A DNA stretch of 64,000 nt from Ekhidna sp051379705. GTDB lineage: Bacteria; Bacteroidota; Bacteroidia; Cytophagales; Cyclobacteriaceae. Location of the stretch: the NCBI RefSeq assembly GCF_051379705.1, contig NZ_CP179868.1, forward strand, positions 806,001-870,000, read 5' to 3'. Numbering within the stretch: position 1 is the first letter of the stretch; every line of letters begins with the position of its first letter. The notes below the pieces were generated by a model. It was not told the origin of the DNA and searched no databases. It was given only the letters and a program-made list of their open reading frames with translations. A program made the position numbers and the translations under genes. Of the stretch, positions 43,756 to 53,435 are shown piece by piece.

Positions 43756-46700
43756 TCAAACCTTCCTCACTTCACCATTCACCAGATAGAGGAGATATCC
43801 TTCAGTTTCATAGCCCATCTGCTTTAGCAATTGTGCGTACTCCTTTAGCTGACGATTGTCTTCTGACTTGGGTCTGCCACTTTTAAAATCAATGACCGTC
43901 GCCTTACTCCCCTCGATCACCACCCGGTCCATGCGCTTAACTTCTCCATCTTTTGGTAAAACCACCACCTCAGTTTTCACCTCTCCTGCTCCACTGAACC
44001 AGCCTTTCACGGTCTCATCTTTCCAAAGGTTATCGATTAGCGTTTCATATCGCTGGCGATCGGATGCTGTGATTTGCATGCCGCGCTCGTATCGATCCAG
44101 CACATCAGTGGTGTCTTGGTGATGTATGATTTCCGAGAGGATTTGGTGCAAGAGAATACCTTCGTTCCTGCTTTTTTCAACCTCATCGTCGTAATAGGCT
44201 TTTCCTGTTTTTCTCACAGCCAGCTTAGGGCTCCATTTATTTGAAGTATAGGATTCGAGTTTGATCATCTTATCTTCTGATTCGCGATGCTTCAGAGGCA
44301 CACTGCCTATGGAGAATGTATTGGTGCTGGCATCCCAACCATCTAACGTTTCTTGCTCGAAGAAACTCCACAGCAGCTTACTCGAAGTGCTATACATCTT
44401 GTCTTTATTACCTGGTGGTGGATCGCAATGCACATATAGTGCTGTTTCTGCCCGGGTGAAGGCAACGTATAATACATTGAGGCTTTCCAGGTGCCACTTG
44501 GCAAATTCTTTTTGATAGCTCTCGATGAACTTCGTATTCTCTAGTTCAGACTTATAATCGACCGGAAGATTCTCTCCGTCCTGATACGGAGACTGATACC
44601 ATACCGGCTTGGAGCGGCTGTTCATATCGAAGTTGCAAAACGGCACAAACACAATTGGATACTGGAGTCCTTTTGATTTGTGTGAAGTGATAACTTCTAC
44701 AGCATCGAGAGCTCCTGTCAACTGAACGGATCGCTTCTTTCCATTGTCTTCCCACCATTCCATAAACAGTCTGAGGTCGGAGCGATTGTTTTTGGTGAAT
44801 TCAAGCACCGCATCCTGAAAGGCTTGCAGATACACAAATTCTGATTCCAGGCTGTTGAGCTCAAATGTGCGCACAAGCACCTCTACCAATTCAAGTATTG
44901 GCAAATGAAGGAGATGTTGCTTGAATTTGGTGAAACTGCCCGGCAGTCCAGAGTTGGCTAGCTTGGAGAAATCCGCATGATTTGAAAAATCCCGCTGCTT
45001 AATGGTTTTTTGATACCTATAAGTTAAATCTGCCTTGATGCTTATATCGTTGGGATTGATGAGGTGATTGAAAGCGGAAAGTACCAGTTGAACAATGGCG
45101 GAATTCTCAAGGAGCATGCCTTCTGCGGAGATCACTTCGATGTTTGTTTCGTCGGTGCGACGATAGTCCAACACGTGATTTACGATATCTGTGGCTTCTT
45201 TATTGGTTCGTACCAAAACGGCCATGTCGTTAAGTTTATGACCTTGTTTCAGCAGCGACTCCATTTTTTCAATGGTTCGCTCCATGGATCGCAACTTCCA
45301 TTCGTTCTTTTCAGATTCTAAAAACTCTAACTGAACTAAACCGTCTAGTTCCTTATTCTTATCGGCAACCTCTTGCTCTACTCGGTCATATGTTTTCAGA
45401 ATCATCTTTCCATCAGCCTCTGAGATCGCAGCACCCATCTCTTGGATCATTATTTCCGGAAGCTTAGAAAATAGCTGATTATTGAATTTGACAATATTGG
45501 CAGCACTTCGGTAATTCGTGCTCTTGGTAGGATCTACCTTCGTCTGATGAGGGATATCCTGTTGCACTTTATCCAGAAGAAGTGTGGGATCGCCTCCTCT
45601 CCATCCGTATATGGATTGCTTAGCATCACCAACTAATACATTCTCATTGCCATTGGCCAGGCTCTCCTCCAACAAAGGTTTGAAATTGTTCCATTGAAAC
45701 TGCGAGGTGTCTTGAAACTCATCAATCAAAAAATGGGAATACCAAGTTCCTACTTTTTCATAGATAAAAGGCGAACCTGTATCATCAATAATCTGAGACA
45801 GAAAATCCGGGAGGTCAGAAATCATAATGACTTCCTCTTCGCGTTTATAGTCTTGCAGCTTTTGAGCAAGATCTGTCATGAGTCCTAAGGTATAAAGGTG
45901 TTTGAGCACAGCATTGGCCGTGTAATAATCCTGCTTGTTTTCATCAATGAATGCAAGCGCTTCATTCATCAACGGCATCAATTCAGATTCTGCTACCTGA
46001 ATGATCTGATCTCTGAGTTTGCTTGACTTGGAGGTCCATGCTGCAGCATCGTTACGTGCAGCTTCCACGCGTTTTGTCATCAGACCATCATACTCTTTTC
46101 GAACGAGCTTAGGAAAAAACCCTCCCGGACCAGAAGCTTTATAGTTGAGATCATCGATGGTAATCCCAGCGGTTTTCATGGCTTCTTGATACCGGTCCGC
46201 TATTTTGATCAAGTAGTCTTCAAAAGCCTTTTTAGTTTTGATCAAGTCAGATTTCAGGTTCTTGATCTTTTCTTTCACCAGCTCATCGGTGAATTGATCC
46301 TGCGGCAGCTTCTTAAATTCTTCCTGAAAAAGTTGCTTTGCCAACCTGCTTACTTGCCCTTTGGTCTCATAACCTTCCCCTACTGATAGGCCATCCATGG
46401 CAAACTCCACCAACCAATCTCGAAGCTGCTTATTTGATTCTACGCCTTCATATACATTCGACGTAATGAATTCAGCCACCTTATCCACATCCAATTCAAT
46501 ACCAAAACTTCCCTGCAAACCTATTTCTCTGGAGAATGATCTGATGACACGATGAAAGAATGTATCAATCGTCGTGATATTGAAATAGCCATAATGATGT
46601 AATAGATGAGTCAGCGCCTGATTAGCTGCTTCAACAATTTGGGTTTCGCTCTTTCCTAGATCCTTTTCAAATACCTGAATCAACTCATGCTTTCCTCTGG

Positions 46701-46881
46701 AAATTTGTATTAGGAATTCCAATACGCGTTCCTTCATTTCCTCAGCTGCCCGATTGGTGAATGTGACCGCAAGTATCTTTTGATAGTAATCTTTGGATCG
46801 TAAAGCCAGCTTGAGATATTCTTTAGCAAGTGTGTATGTTTTACCTGAACCAGCCGATGATCGATAGATTGTAAGAGACAT
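43756..46881 (-). CDS. AddA-like UvrD-family helicase-nuclease
   Basis: From ATG 46881 the product is 1041 residues. Walker A is SSAGSGKT (8-15), then the helicase motifs AVTFTNRAAEEMKER, TIDTFFHRV, LIDEFQDTSQFQW, VGDAKQSIYGWRGGDP and VLYVAFTRAE. The C-terminal PD-(D/E)XK nuclease ends with VIDFKSGRPK (Asp998, Lys1000). It is the motor subunit of an AddAB/RecBCD-type break-processing complex. The start at 46881 is preferred over an in-frame codon at 46929 because it is preceded by a promoter with its -7 box 4 nt away and removes a non-conserved 16-residue extension. Confidence 0.92.
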   Translation of the reverse strand: MSLTIYRSSAGSGKTYTLAKEYLKLALRSKDYYQKILAVTFTNRAAEEMKERVLEFLIQISRGKHELIQVFEKDLGKSETQIVEAANQALTHLLHHYGYFNITTIDTFFHRVIRSFSREIGLQGSFGIELDVDKVAEFITSNVYEGVESNKQLRDWLVEFAMDGLSVGEGYETKGQVSRLAKQLFQEEFKKLPQDQFTDELVKEKIKNLKSDLIKTKKAFEDYLIKIADRYQEAMKTAGITIDDLNYKASGPGGFFPKLVRKEYDGLMTKRVEAARNDAAAWTSKSSKLRDQIIQVAESELMPLMNEALAFIDENKQDYYTANAVLKHLYTLGLMTDLAQKLQDYKREEEVIMISDLPDFLSQIIDDTGSPFIYEKVGTWYSHFLIDEFQDTSQFQWNNFKPLLEESLANGNENVLVGDAKQSIYGWRGGDPTLLLDKVQQDIPHQTKVDPTKSTNYRSAANIVKFNNQLFSKLPEIMIQEMGAAISEADGKMILKTYDRVEQEVADKNKELDGLVQLEFLESEKNEWKLRSMERTIEKMESLLKQGHKLNDMAVLVRTNKEATDIVNHVLDYRRTDETNIEVISAEGMLLENSAIVQLVLSAFNHLINPNDISIKADLTYRYQKTIKQRDFSNHADFSKLANSGLPGSFTKFKQHLLHLPILELVEVLVRTFELNSLESEFVYLQAFQDAVLEFTKNNRSDLRLFMEWWEDNGKKRSVQLTGALDAVEVITSHKSKGLQYPIVFVPFCNFDMNSRSKPVWYQSPYQDGENLPVDYKSELENTKFIESYQKEFAKWHLESLNVLYVAFTRAETALYVHCDPPPGNKDKMYSTSSKLLWSFFEQETLDGWDASTNTFSIGSVPLKHRESEDKMIKLESYTSNKWSPKLAVRKTGKAYYDDEVEKSRNEGILLHQILSEIIHHQDTTDVLDRYERGMQITASDRQRYETLIDNLWKDETVKGWFSGAGEVKTEVVVLPKDGEVKRMDRVVIEGSKATVIDFKSGRPKSEDNRQLKEYAQLLKQMGYETEGYLLYLVNGEVRKV

Positions 46882-46885
46882 GTTA

Positions 46886-46920
46886 CGAAAATACTTGGAT
46901 GACGATTCTAAGCCTCCAAA
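46886..46920 (-). promoter_or_regulatory. Promoter of the AddA-like gene, probably leaderless
   Basis: On the minus strand TTTG (46917-46920), 23 nt, then TATTTTCG (46886-46893), one mismatch from TAnnTTTG, 4 nt before the ATG. Same spacing as the dCMP deaminase promoter. Confidence 0.5.
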
Positions 46921-47106
46921 TCGGGTCAATAGTTATCCACAAAATGGACCACTAACCGCTCTAAAAGCATTTTTTATCGATGAAATCTTCCAATGTTACC
47001 TTAATGTTATCAAAAGATTATGAAAATTTTGATTTTAAGTAAACTGTGGGTAACATTACATCCTTAGTAATTTAACATTTAGGAAACATTCAAAGAGACG
47101 GAGATT

Positions 47107-47472
47107 ATGAAGAAGCATCTATTAGTACTTACATTGGCATTATTTGTATTTGGCGCTCAAGCCAACAACGGTAATGGTAAAGGTGAAGCTGAAGGTCCAA
47201 AGCCAACCAATTACAAAGAAGTAATCTCTCAAATAGAATATCCTAAAGTATGTCAAGAAAAAGGCATTGAGGGAAAAGTAATTGTTACACTCAAAGTTGA
47301 TGAAACCGGCAAGGTGATCAACCATGAATTTGGATCCTACCCATGCACAGATTTAAGAGATGCAGTAAAGGATGCCATTAAAGATTTAAAGTTTGTTCCA
47401 GCCAAGGATGCAAATGGTAATGCGATTGTAGGTAAGATCGCTGTACCAGTAAACTTCAAGCTTACAATCTGA
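47107..47472 (+). CDS. Secreted stand-alone TonB C-terminal domain protein
   Basis: A 121-residue protein with a signal peptide (to GAQA, residue 19), a short Gly/Asn linker and one TonB_C domain (about 35-121: EYPKVCQEKGIEGKVIVTLK in its core, FVPAKDANGNAIVGKIAVPVNF at the end). Unlike true TonB it has no membrane anchor or proline linker, so it is periplasmic and cannot itself transmit proton-motive force. Two cysteines (in VCQEKG and SYPCTD) could pair. A GGAG ribosome site precedes the ATG. Confidence 0.85.
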   Translation: MKKHLLVLTLALFVFGAQANNGNGKGEAEGPKPTNYKEVISQIEYPKVCQEKGIEGKVIVTLKVDETGKVINHEFGSYPCTDLRDAVKDAIKDLKFVPAKDANGNAIVGKIAVPVNFKLTI

Positions 47473-47496
47473 TTTAAAAGTCAGATCAATTTGTAA

Positions 47497-47528
47497 ACCG
47501 CCTCGATTCGTCGAGGCGGTTTTTTTTT
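47497..47528 (+). terminator. Intrinsic terminator after the TonB_C gene
   Basis: Perfect 10-bp stem ACCGCCTCGA / TCGAGGCGGT closed by a TTCG loop and followed by eight T. Confidence 0.95.
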
Positions 47529-47548
47529 GCCCAACCTTCTGATATTAT

Positions 47549-47592
47549 TTACGTTTAGCAATTTTATATTTAATTTACATTTAGAAATTTAA
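47549..47592 (+). promoter_or_regulatory. Direct repeat before the PadR gene
   Basis: TTACGTTTAGCAATTTTA (47549-47566) and TTACATTTAGAAATTTAA (47575-47592) share 14 of 18 positions, 26 bp apart, ending 10 nt before the PadR ATG. Candidate PadR binding sites or doubled promoter elements. Confidence 0.4.
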
Positions 47593-47602
47593 CTCTAGAT
47601 TA

Positions 47603-47986
47603 ATGAAAGAATATCAGTTAGGTGAATTTGAAGAGATTGTGCTACTGACGGTTGCCATCCTACATGATGATGCCTATGGAGTATCTATAAAGGAGGATAT
47701 AGAGACGCGGCTAAAGCGTACGGTTAGTGTGAGTGCGCTACAAACGGCACTCAGGCGAATGGAGAAAAAGGGTTATTTAAAGTCTGAATTTGGAGAAGCC
47801 ACAGCCATGCGAGGTGGCAAACGAAAGCGATACTTTAAGGTAACTAAAACCGGCAAAGCAGCACTCGACTATGCCAAAGAAACCCGAATGAAGCTTTGGT
47901 CGGCCATTCCCGATGTGTCATTTGAATACTCAAAAGCATGGATAAGCAGCGGCCTACTCCCCCTTCCTGGTCTACTAAGTTCCTAG
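47603..47986 (+). CDS. PadR family transcriptional regulator
   Basis: A 127-residue winged-helix protein of the PadR family: LGEFEEIVLLTVAILHDDAY at the N-terminus, YGVSIKEDIETR, the recognition region SVSALQTALRRMEKKGYL and the wing RGGKRKRYFKVTKTG. PadR proteins repress their own operon and release on ligand binding. The gene overlaps the ABC permease gene by 49 nt in another frame, so the C-terminal 15 residues are coded over the permease start. This PadR/permease pairing is common in Bacteroidota. Confidence 0.92.
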   Translation: MKEYQLGEFEEIVLLTVAILHDDAYGVSIKEDIETRLKRTVSVSALQTALRRMEKKGYLKSEFGEATAMRGGKRKRYFKVTKTGKAALDYAKETRMKLWSAIPDVSFEYSKAWISSGLLPLPGLLSS

Positions 47987-50625
47987 CCTGGTTTCTCAAG
48001 ACGGACTACTATGAGGACGTGCAGGGAGATCTGGAAGAAGAATTTCAAATAAAAGCAAACAGCTCAAATACCATCAATGCGAAGCGGTGGTATACCTGGC
48101 AGATTATTCGGCTCTTTAAGCCAAGTATGATCAAAGAAATAGAAGCTCAAAACTCAATCGAAAAGGAAACGACTATGTTTAAAAACTACTTTAAAATTGG
48201 ACTAAGAAACCTCTGGAAATACAAATCCAGCACGGTAATCAATGTGATAGGTCTATCTACTGGCATTGCTGCATTTATACTTATCGCGCTATTCGTGAAA
48301 GACGAAATAAGCTATGATCGGCACCACGAGCATGCATCGGATATTTATCGAGTAACCGTCAAAAACTATACAGTTGATGGCGACATCAGCCGGCAATGGG
48401 CATTTGCTTCAGCAGGTCATGCTTCCAGACTGAAGGAGGACTATTCAGAAATCACTCACGCTACACGATTCTATGCCTGGGCTTTCCCGGACATCAACTT
48501 CGATGGAAATGATTTCCTTGGTGAGCAAGTGGTTTTTTGCGATCCGGATGCATTCGACATATTCAGTTTCGAGTTTATAGAAGGAAGTGCTGAGACCGCA
48601 TTTCCTGATGTCTATTCATTAGTTCTTACACGATCAAAAGCAGTGAAGATTTTTGGTAGTGACTGGGAAGAGCAAGGAGTCATTGGTAAAACGGTGACGC
48701 TTTCCAGAAGTGGAAACGAAGCTCCATTTAAGATTACAGGTGTAATGGAAGACATGCCTGATCAGCAGCACTTTCACTTTGACTACCTGGCTCCCATCCG
48801 CTTTGTAGAGATGATAATGGGAGAAGACGCAGCAAACAATGTTGGCGGAAACTACAACTGGCTAACGTATATACGAACCAATACAGGTGCCAACATGCCA
48901 GCACTGACGAAAGATGCGAACGACGAATTCTGGGATAAATACATTGGGCAATTTCAATCAGGAGCGAATGCAAGAGATTTTTACGATTTCGAATTTCAGC
49001 CTCTTTTAGACATTCACCTTACCTCTAATCTGGAAGGAGAATTTGAAACGAATGGATCCATTGATCAAGTGTATATTTTCAGCGTTATTGGAATACTGCT
49101 GCTACTTGTGGCATGTGTTAACTATATGAATATTGCGACTTCTCATTACTCCAGAAGAATGAAGGAAGTAGGCGTAAGAAAAGTGATTGGTGCTTTTAAA
49201 TCTTCGCTGATCAAGCAGTTTTTGTCTGAATCCTTATTAGTGGTCGTAATTTCAGTTCCACTAGCTATTATTCTTATTACCCTGGCACTTCCTCATCTAA
49301 ACGACTTTGTAGAAAAACAATTGGTTTTTAACCCACTTATCCAAACAGATTTACTAGTTGGTATGATTGTACTTATGATTTTGGTGAGCAGTATGGCTGG
49401 ACTCTATCCTGCGCTGTTTTTATCAAAAATCAATTTGGTTCAAGCACTGAAAGGCGAGCAATCCATGAATGCCAGCAAATGGAATTTCAGATCATTTCTG
49501 GTCACCTTTCAATATGTGGTAACTATCGGACTAATCTTTGCTATTGGTGTGATTGAAAGCCAAATGGGATTCATACGGAACTCTGATCCAGGCTATGATA
49601 GAGAACAAATGATAAGCTTATCTCTACCTCGAGGTGATTACAGCAATGAAACATTTCGCAATGAGTTACTCAAACATCCCAATATCGAAAAAGCTGCCTT
49701 CTCCTCGCGGATACCAACCGGCAGACTTGCTGACAGTTGGGGTTCCAGATTTTTCAAAGGAGATTCGGCTGTAGCTACAGGATTTAGACTGCCTGTTGTA
49801 ACAGTAGATAAGTATTTCCTGGATACCTATGGAATTGATCTTTTGGCAGGTGAAAATTTCAGAGATGGAATGGAAACTGACATTGTGCAGGATACAGTCG
49901 TAACAGGCTACTACCTTATTAATCGTGCCACGGCAAAGGCCCTTGGTTTTGACGATCCAAATGAGGTGGTTGGTCAAAGGTTAAGTTATGGGCCTACCAG
50001 AGGAAATATAATTGGTGTAATGGAAGACTTTCATTTTGAATCGCTTTACAGCGAAATAGTTCCTACTCTGTTTCTTGTCAATGATAGATATAGAAGAATA
50101 AGCCTTAAGCTAAAATCCGAGGGCATCCGCGAGTCTCTGGATCACATAGAAAACGTATACGCTCAGTTTGATGCTGATACAGATCCAAACTACAGGTTTG
50201 TAGACGATTTATTCAATGAACAATACCAGCAGGAAGAGCGACTAGGCAGCATGATCAAGGTATTTGCGGCAATAGCGATACTGATCGGATGTCTTGGCCT
50301 GATAGGTATGGTTGGCTTTATCATAGAAACGAAGATTAAAGAGATTGGCGTTAGAAAAGTGTTAGGTGCTTCATCAGGTAGTATCTGGATGATTATAAGC
50401 AATCGATTTTTGGTTTTAATAGGCATTGCATTCGTGCTTGGTCTCCCACTAGCCTACTGGTTTATGAATGACTGGCTGGAAAATTTCGTCTATCGGACCT
50501 CTGTATCAGTTATTTTGATCATTATGCCAGCAATCATCGCAGTAATATTGACGCTACTCGCCATAGCCTATCAAACGATGAAAGCTACACGTGTGAATCC
50601 TGTGGAATGTCTTAAGGACGAGTAA
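47938..50625 (+). CDS. MacB/FtsX-type ABC transporter permease with prefix domain
   Basis: An 895-residue protein. Residues 1-70 are a permease prefix domain (MDKQRPTPPSWSTKFLAWFL, YEDVQGDLEEEF). The first membrane span is at about 98-120, followed by a MacB_PCD periplasmic domain, an FtsX core near 378-520, a second periplasmic domain, and a second FtsX core from about 770 (KEIGVRKVLGASSGSIW). The duplicated 8-TM layout is that of multidrug or lipoprotein-type permeases. No ATPase gene is in the operon, so an ATPase from elsewhere must serve it. It overlaps PadR by 49 nt. Confidence 0.93.
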   Translation: MDKQRPTPPSWSTKFLAWFLKTDYYEDVQGDLEEEFQIKANSSNTINAKRWYTWQIIRLFKPSMIKEIEAQNSIEKETTMFKNYFKIGLRNLWKYKSSTVINVIGLSTGIAAFILIALFVKDEISYDRHHEHASDIYRVTVKNYTVDGDISRQWAFASAGHASRLKEDYSEITHATRFYAWAFPDINFDGNDFLGEQVVFCDPDAFDIFSFEFIEGSAETAFPDVYSLVLTRSKAVKIFGSDWEEQGVIGKTVTLSRSGNEAPFKITGVMEDMPDQQHFHFDYLAPIRFVEMIMGEDAANNVGGNYNWLTYIRTNTGANMPALTKDANDEFWDKYIGQFQSGANARDFYDFEFQPLLDIHLTSNLEGEFETNGSIDQVYIFSVIGILLLLVACVNYMNIATSHYSRRMKEVGVRKVIGAFKSSLIKQFLSESLLVVVISVPLAIILITLALPHLNDFVEKQLVFNPLIQTDLLVGMIVLMILVSSMAGLYPALFLSKINLVQALKGEQSMNASKWNFRSFLVTFQYVVTIGLIFAIGVIESQMGFIRNSDPGYDREQMISLSLPRGDYSNETFRNELLKHPNIEKAAFSSRIPTGRLADSWGSRFFKGDSAVATGFRLPVVTVDKYFLDTYGIDLLAGENFRDGMETDIVQDTVVTGYYLINRATAKALGFDDPNEVVGQRLSYGPTRGNIIGVMEDFHFESLYSEIVPTLFLVNDRYRRISLKLKSEGIRESLDHIENVYAQFDADTDPNYRFVDDLFNEQYQQEERLGSMIKVFAAIAILIGCLGLIGMVGFIIETKIKEIGVRKVLGASSGSIWMIISNRFLVLIGIAFVLGLPLAYWFMNDWLENFVYRTSVSVILIIMPAIIAVILTLLAIAYQTMKATRVNPVECLKDE

Positions 50626-50647
50626 CTCCTTTTTGCAAAGGACACAT

Positions 50648-52588
50648 ATGAACATTAGAAATTTTGCATCTCTACTATTCAGGAGGGCGATGAAAATCAT
50701 TAAGAGAGGTCTCTTGATAATTTTCATCATCCTCCTAATACCTGTGGTTATTTTCTTTACCGATTTTTCACTTTATTCAACAAGATCCTTTTTCCTGAGT
50801 GATACAAAGGAATGGTTGATTGACTTGGATACCTTCGAAGACGGCCTTCTCAACCGACACAAAAACCCGGATTGGATTTCTGCAAAAACCAGTTCGCTAA
50901 TCGCTAAAAAAATTGATAGCCTCAGAAATGAAGTAATCAAGAGCAAGGGTGATGTTGATAAAGATATTATGCGAGTCGGCCTTATGAAAATTTCAGCTTT
51001 AATTGGCGATGGACACACAAGAATTGCCAACTATGTTGATGATGTGGGGCAACTCCCGCTTGAAGTTGAGTGGTTTGATGATGGATTATATATCACAGAA
51101 ATAGAGCAAACAAAAAGCCCTGCGCTAGGCAGTAAGGTCATTGGTATTGGAGGTTTTGAAATCGGAGATGTAATCACGAAAATAAGCGCTATTGCACCCC
51201 AGATGGATGGGAGGACAAATAAGCTTTATTTAGAAACTTATATTACCAAACCTGGCCTTCTGTATGGTTTAGGTATATCAAAGCGTGCCGATAGGGCCAC
51301 TTTTAACCTACTGGATTCTGTTGGAAATGAAGTCAAGTTGGAGATACGATTAAGTGAGGATAAGCCTACCAGCATTTCGTTAGTGGAAACAATTGATAAG
51401 GTTCCGCTTCATAAAAAAAATCCAACGCTGCCTTTTTGGTATGAATATGATCAAGCCAATAAGCTTATCTATTTCAACTACAATTCGATAAGGGATGCCC
51501 CGAATTTGAAGTTCAACCACTTTGTGGACAGTTTAATGAATTTTACCAACTCTGTTGAGGTCGAAAAATTCATCATTGACATAAGAGACAATTTAGGTGG
51601 TAATAATCTATTGACCATCAAGCTGGTGAGTGAGATCAAAAAGAATGAAAAGATCAACAAAAAAGGTGTTTTGTATTGCATCACCAATCATCGAACATTC
51701 TCAGCGGCCATTTGCTTTGCGGGGAATTTGGCTACAAAAACCAATGTAACATTTGTAGGTAGCGAAATGGGTGATACCAATAATCTGCTTGGTGATGCTC
51801 GATTTGTCAAGATGAAATACAACAAGATCGTTTGGTGGGTATCAGATCTGTACTGGGAGAATACATTTTATCAGGATCCGAATTATATAAAGCCTGAGAT
51901 CACTCATGCATTATCTATTAACGAATTCCTAAAAGGTGAATCTCCGCTCATTCAGGAAATTATTAATCATGATCCCGATTCAATTGGGTATGAAAATATT
52001 GACTCAACTATTTCAAATTACTCAGGCAGGTATCAGTTTAGTCCAGATAAAACGCTAACAATTGACACGAATAATAACATTATCAAAATTTCAGGGCATA
52101 TGAATTCACGGCTAGTTAAACTAAGTGATAGCAGCTACTATGCGACAAACCTTAATTTGACCTTGCTGACTAGAAATGACTCATTGTTCCTACAAAACGA
52201 TACTGAGCAAAGGGCACTCATGAGACTAGCTGATGATGAATACACACCTCTAGAATTGGTTGAAAACGGTGATTATGAAAATGCCTTGCAGGCCTACCTT
52301 CAACTTAAAGAGCAATATCGCGGTGAACTATATGCTTTGGATGGAAACAATCTTGCAACGATTGCTAACTACTATGATCACATCGATAGTGATCCGCAAA
52401 AAAGACTCGAGCTTTTGAAGATTGCAATTGAGCTGGATCCAAATTCTGGTATTGCACTCGGCCAGCTGTCCAATGCTTACAGCAAAGAAGGAAGTACGCT
52501 GAGTTCCATGTATTTTGGGTTTAAAGCACTATTACTATTTGATTGGTGGTATGTCATGGAGTATGGTAAGGCTTTTGGATTTATTTAG
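50648..52588 (+). CDS. S41-like peptidase with N-terminal anchor and TPR-like tail
   Basis: From ATG 50648 (AAGGA five nt upstream) the product is 646 residues. One membrane anchor (MKIIKRGLLIIFIILLIPVV, about 15-38) is followed by an S41-type domain with IGDGHTRIA, KFIIDIRDNLGGNN and the nucleophile region HRTFSAAICFAGNL, then a beta region and a TPR-like C-terminus (about 540-635: GDYENALQAYLQLKEQYRGE). The usual catalytic lysine could not be placed with confidence. It lies 22 nt after the ABC permease gene, probably in one transcript with PadR and the permease. Confidence 0.8.
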   Translation: MNIRNFASLLFRRAMKIIKRGLLIIFIILLIPVVIFFTDFSLYSTRSFFLSDTKEWLIDLDTFEDGLLNRHKNPDWISAKTSSLIAKKIDSLRNEVIKSKGDVDKDIMRVGLMKISALIGDGHTRIANYVDDVGQLPLEVEWFDDGLYITEIEQTKSPALGSKVIGIGGFEIGDVITKISAIAPQMDGRTNKLYLETYITKPGLLYGLGISKRADRATFNLLDSVGNEVKLEIRLSEDKPTSISLVETIDKVPLHKKNPTLPFWYEYDQANKLIYFNYNSIRDAPNLKFNHFVDSLMNFTNSVEVEKFIIDIRDNLGGNNLLTIKLVSEIKKNEKINKKGVLYCITNHRTFSAAICFAGNLATKTNVTFVGSEMGDTNNLLGDARFVKMKYNKIVWWVSDLYWENTFYQDPNYIKPEITHALSINEFLKGESPLIQEIINHDPDSIGYENIDSTISNYSGRYQFSPDKTLTIDTNNNIIKISGHMNSRLVKLSDSSYYATNLNLTLLTRNDSLFLQNDTEQRALMRLADDEYTPLELVENGDYENALQAYLQLKEQYRGELYALDGNNLATIANYYDHIDSDPQKRLELLKIAIELDPNSGIALGQLSNAYSKEGSTLSSMYFGFKALLLFDWWYVMEYGKAFGFI

Positions 52589-52656
52589 CAATTCTTAATC
52601 CATATCCAGCAGATATTTGAGGTTACTTTAATAGTCATTTTTTATAACTTCAAACC

Positions 52657-53355
52657 ATGATTGACAAAGTAGTAGCAAATGCGGAAGAGGCAATCCGCGG
52701 AATAGAAGATAATATGACGCTCATGCTTGGAGGTTTCGGACTTTGCGGCATTCCTGAAAACTCCATTGCAGCTCTGGTAAAAGCCAACATCAAAGGTCTT
52801 ACATGCATATCCAATAATGCAGGCGTAGATGATTTTGGGTTGGGCCTCCTGCTTCAGAAGAAGCAAATCAAAAAAATGATTTCGTCCTATGTTGGAGAGA
52901 ATGCAGAGTTTGAACGACAGATGTTGAGCGGAGAACTTGAAGTGGACCTTATCCCCCAAGGATCACTTGCCGAACGCTGTAGAGCAGGAGGTGCAGGCAT
53001 TCCGGCATTTTTTACACCCGCTGGATACGGCACTGAAGTTGCCGAAGGCAAAGAAGTAAGAGAATTTAATGGTAAACCTCACATTCTGGAATCAGCGCTT
53101 ACGGCAGATTTTGCAATCGTTAAAGCATGGAAAGGAGATCACGCCGGTAACCTGGTATTTAAAGGAACTGCCAGAAACTTCAACCCTCCTATGGCGATGG
53201 CCGGAAGAATTACAATTGCCGAAGTGGAAGAATTAGTAGAGCCCGGAGAGTTAGATCCAAACTTTATTCATACACCCGGAATTTTTGTCCAGCGAATTTT
53301 CCAAGGTGAGACCTACGAAAAAAGAATTGAACAACGCACAGTAAGAGATAAATAG
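52657..53355 (+). CDS. scoA: 3-oxoacid CoA-transferase, subunit A
   Basis: A 232-residue cytoplasmic protein of the CoA-transferase family I alpha type: MIDKVVANAEEAIRGIEDNM, the glycine motif GGFGLCGIPEN (22-32), NNAGVDDFGLG, PQGSLAERCRAGGAGIPAF and VKAWKGDHAGNLVF. With subunit B it moves CoA from succinyl-CoA to acetoacetate or a similar 3-oxoacid. The B gene follows after 80 nt on the same strand. Length is as usual for ScoA/AtoD. Confidence 0.93.
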   Translation: MIDKVVANAEEAIRGIEDNMTLMLGGFGLCGIPENSIAALVKANIKGLTCISNNAGVDDFGLGLLLQKKQIKKMISSYVGENAEFERQMLSGELEVDLIPQGSLAERCRAGGAGIPAFFTPAGYGTEVAEGKEVREFNGKPHILESALTADFAIVKAWKGDHAGNLVFKGTARNFNPPMAMAGRITIAEVEELVEPGELDPNFIHTPGIFVQRIFQGETYEKRIEQRTVRDK

Positions 53356-53435
53356 TTAATTAGTAGAGTGGTCAGAAGTATTAAGCATCTTCAAACTTCT
53401 ATACTAATCTCTAATTACCAATCAACTAAAAAATT

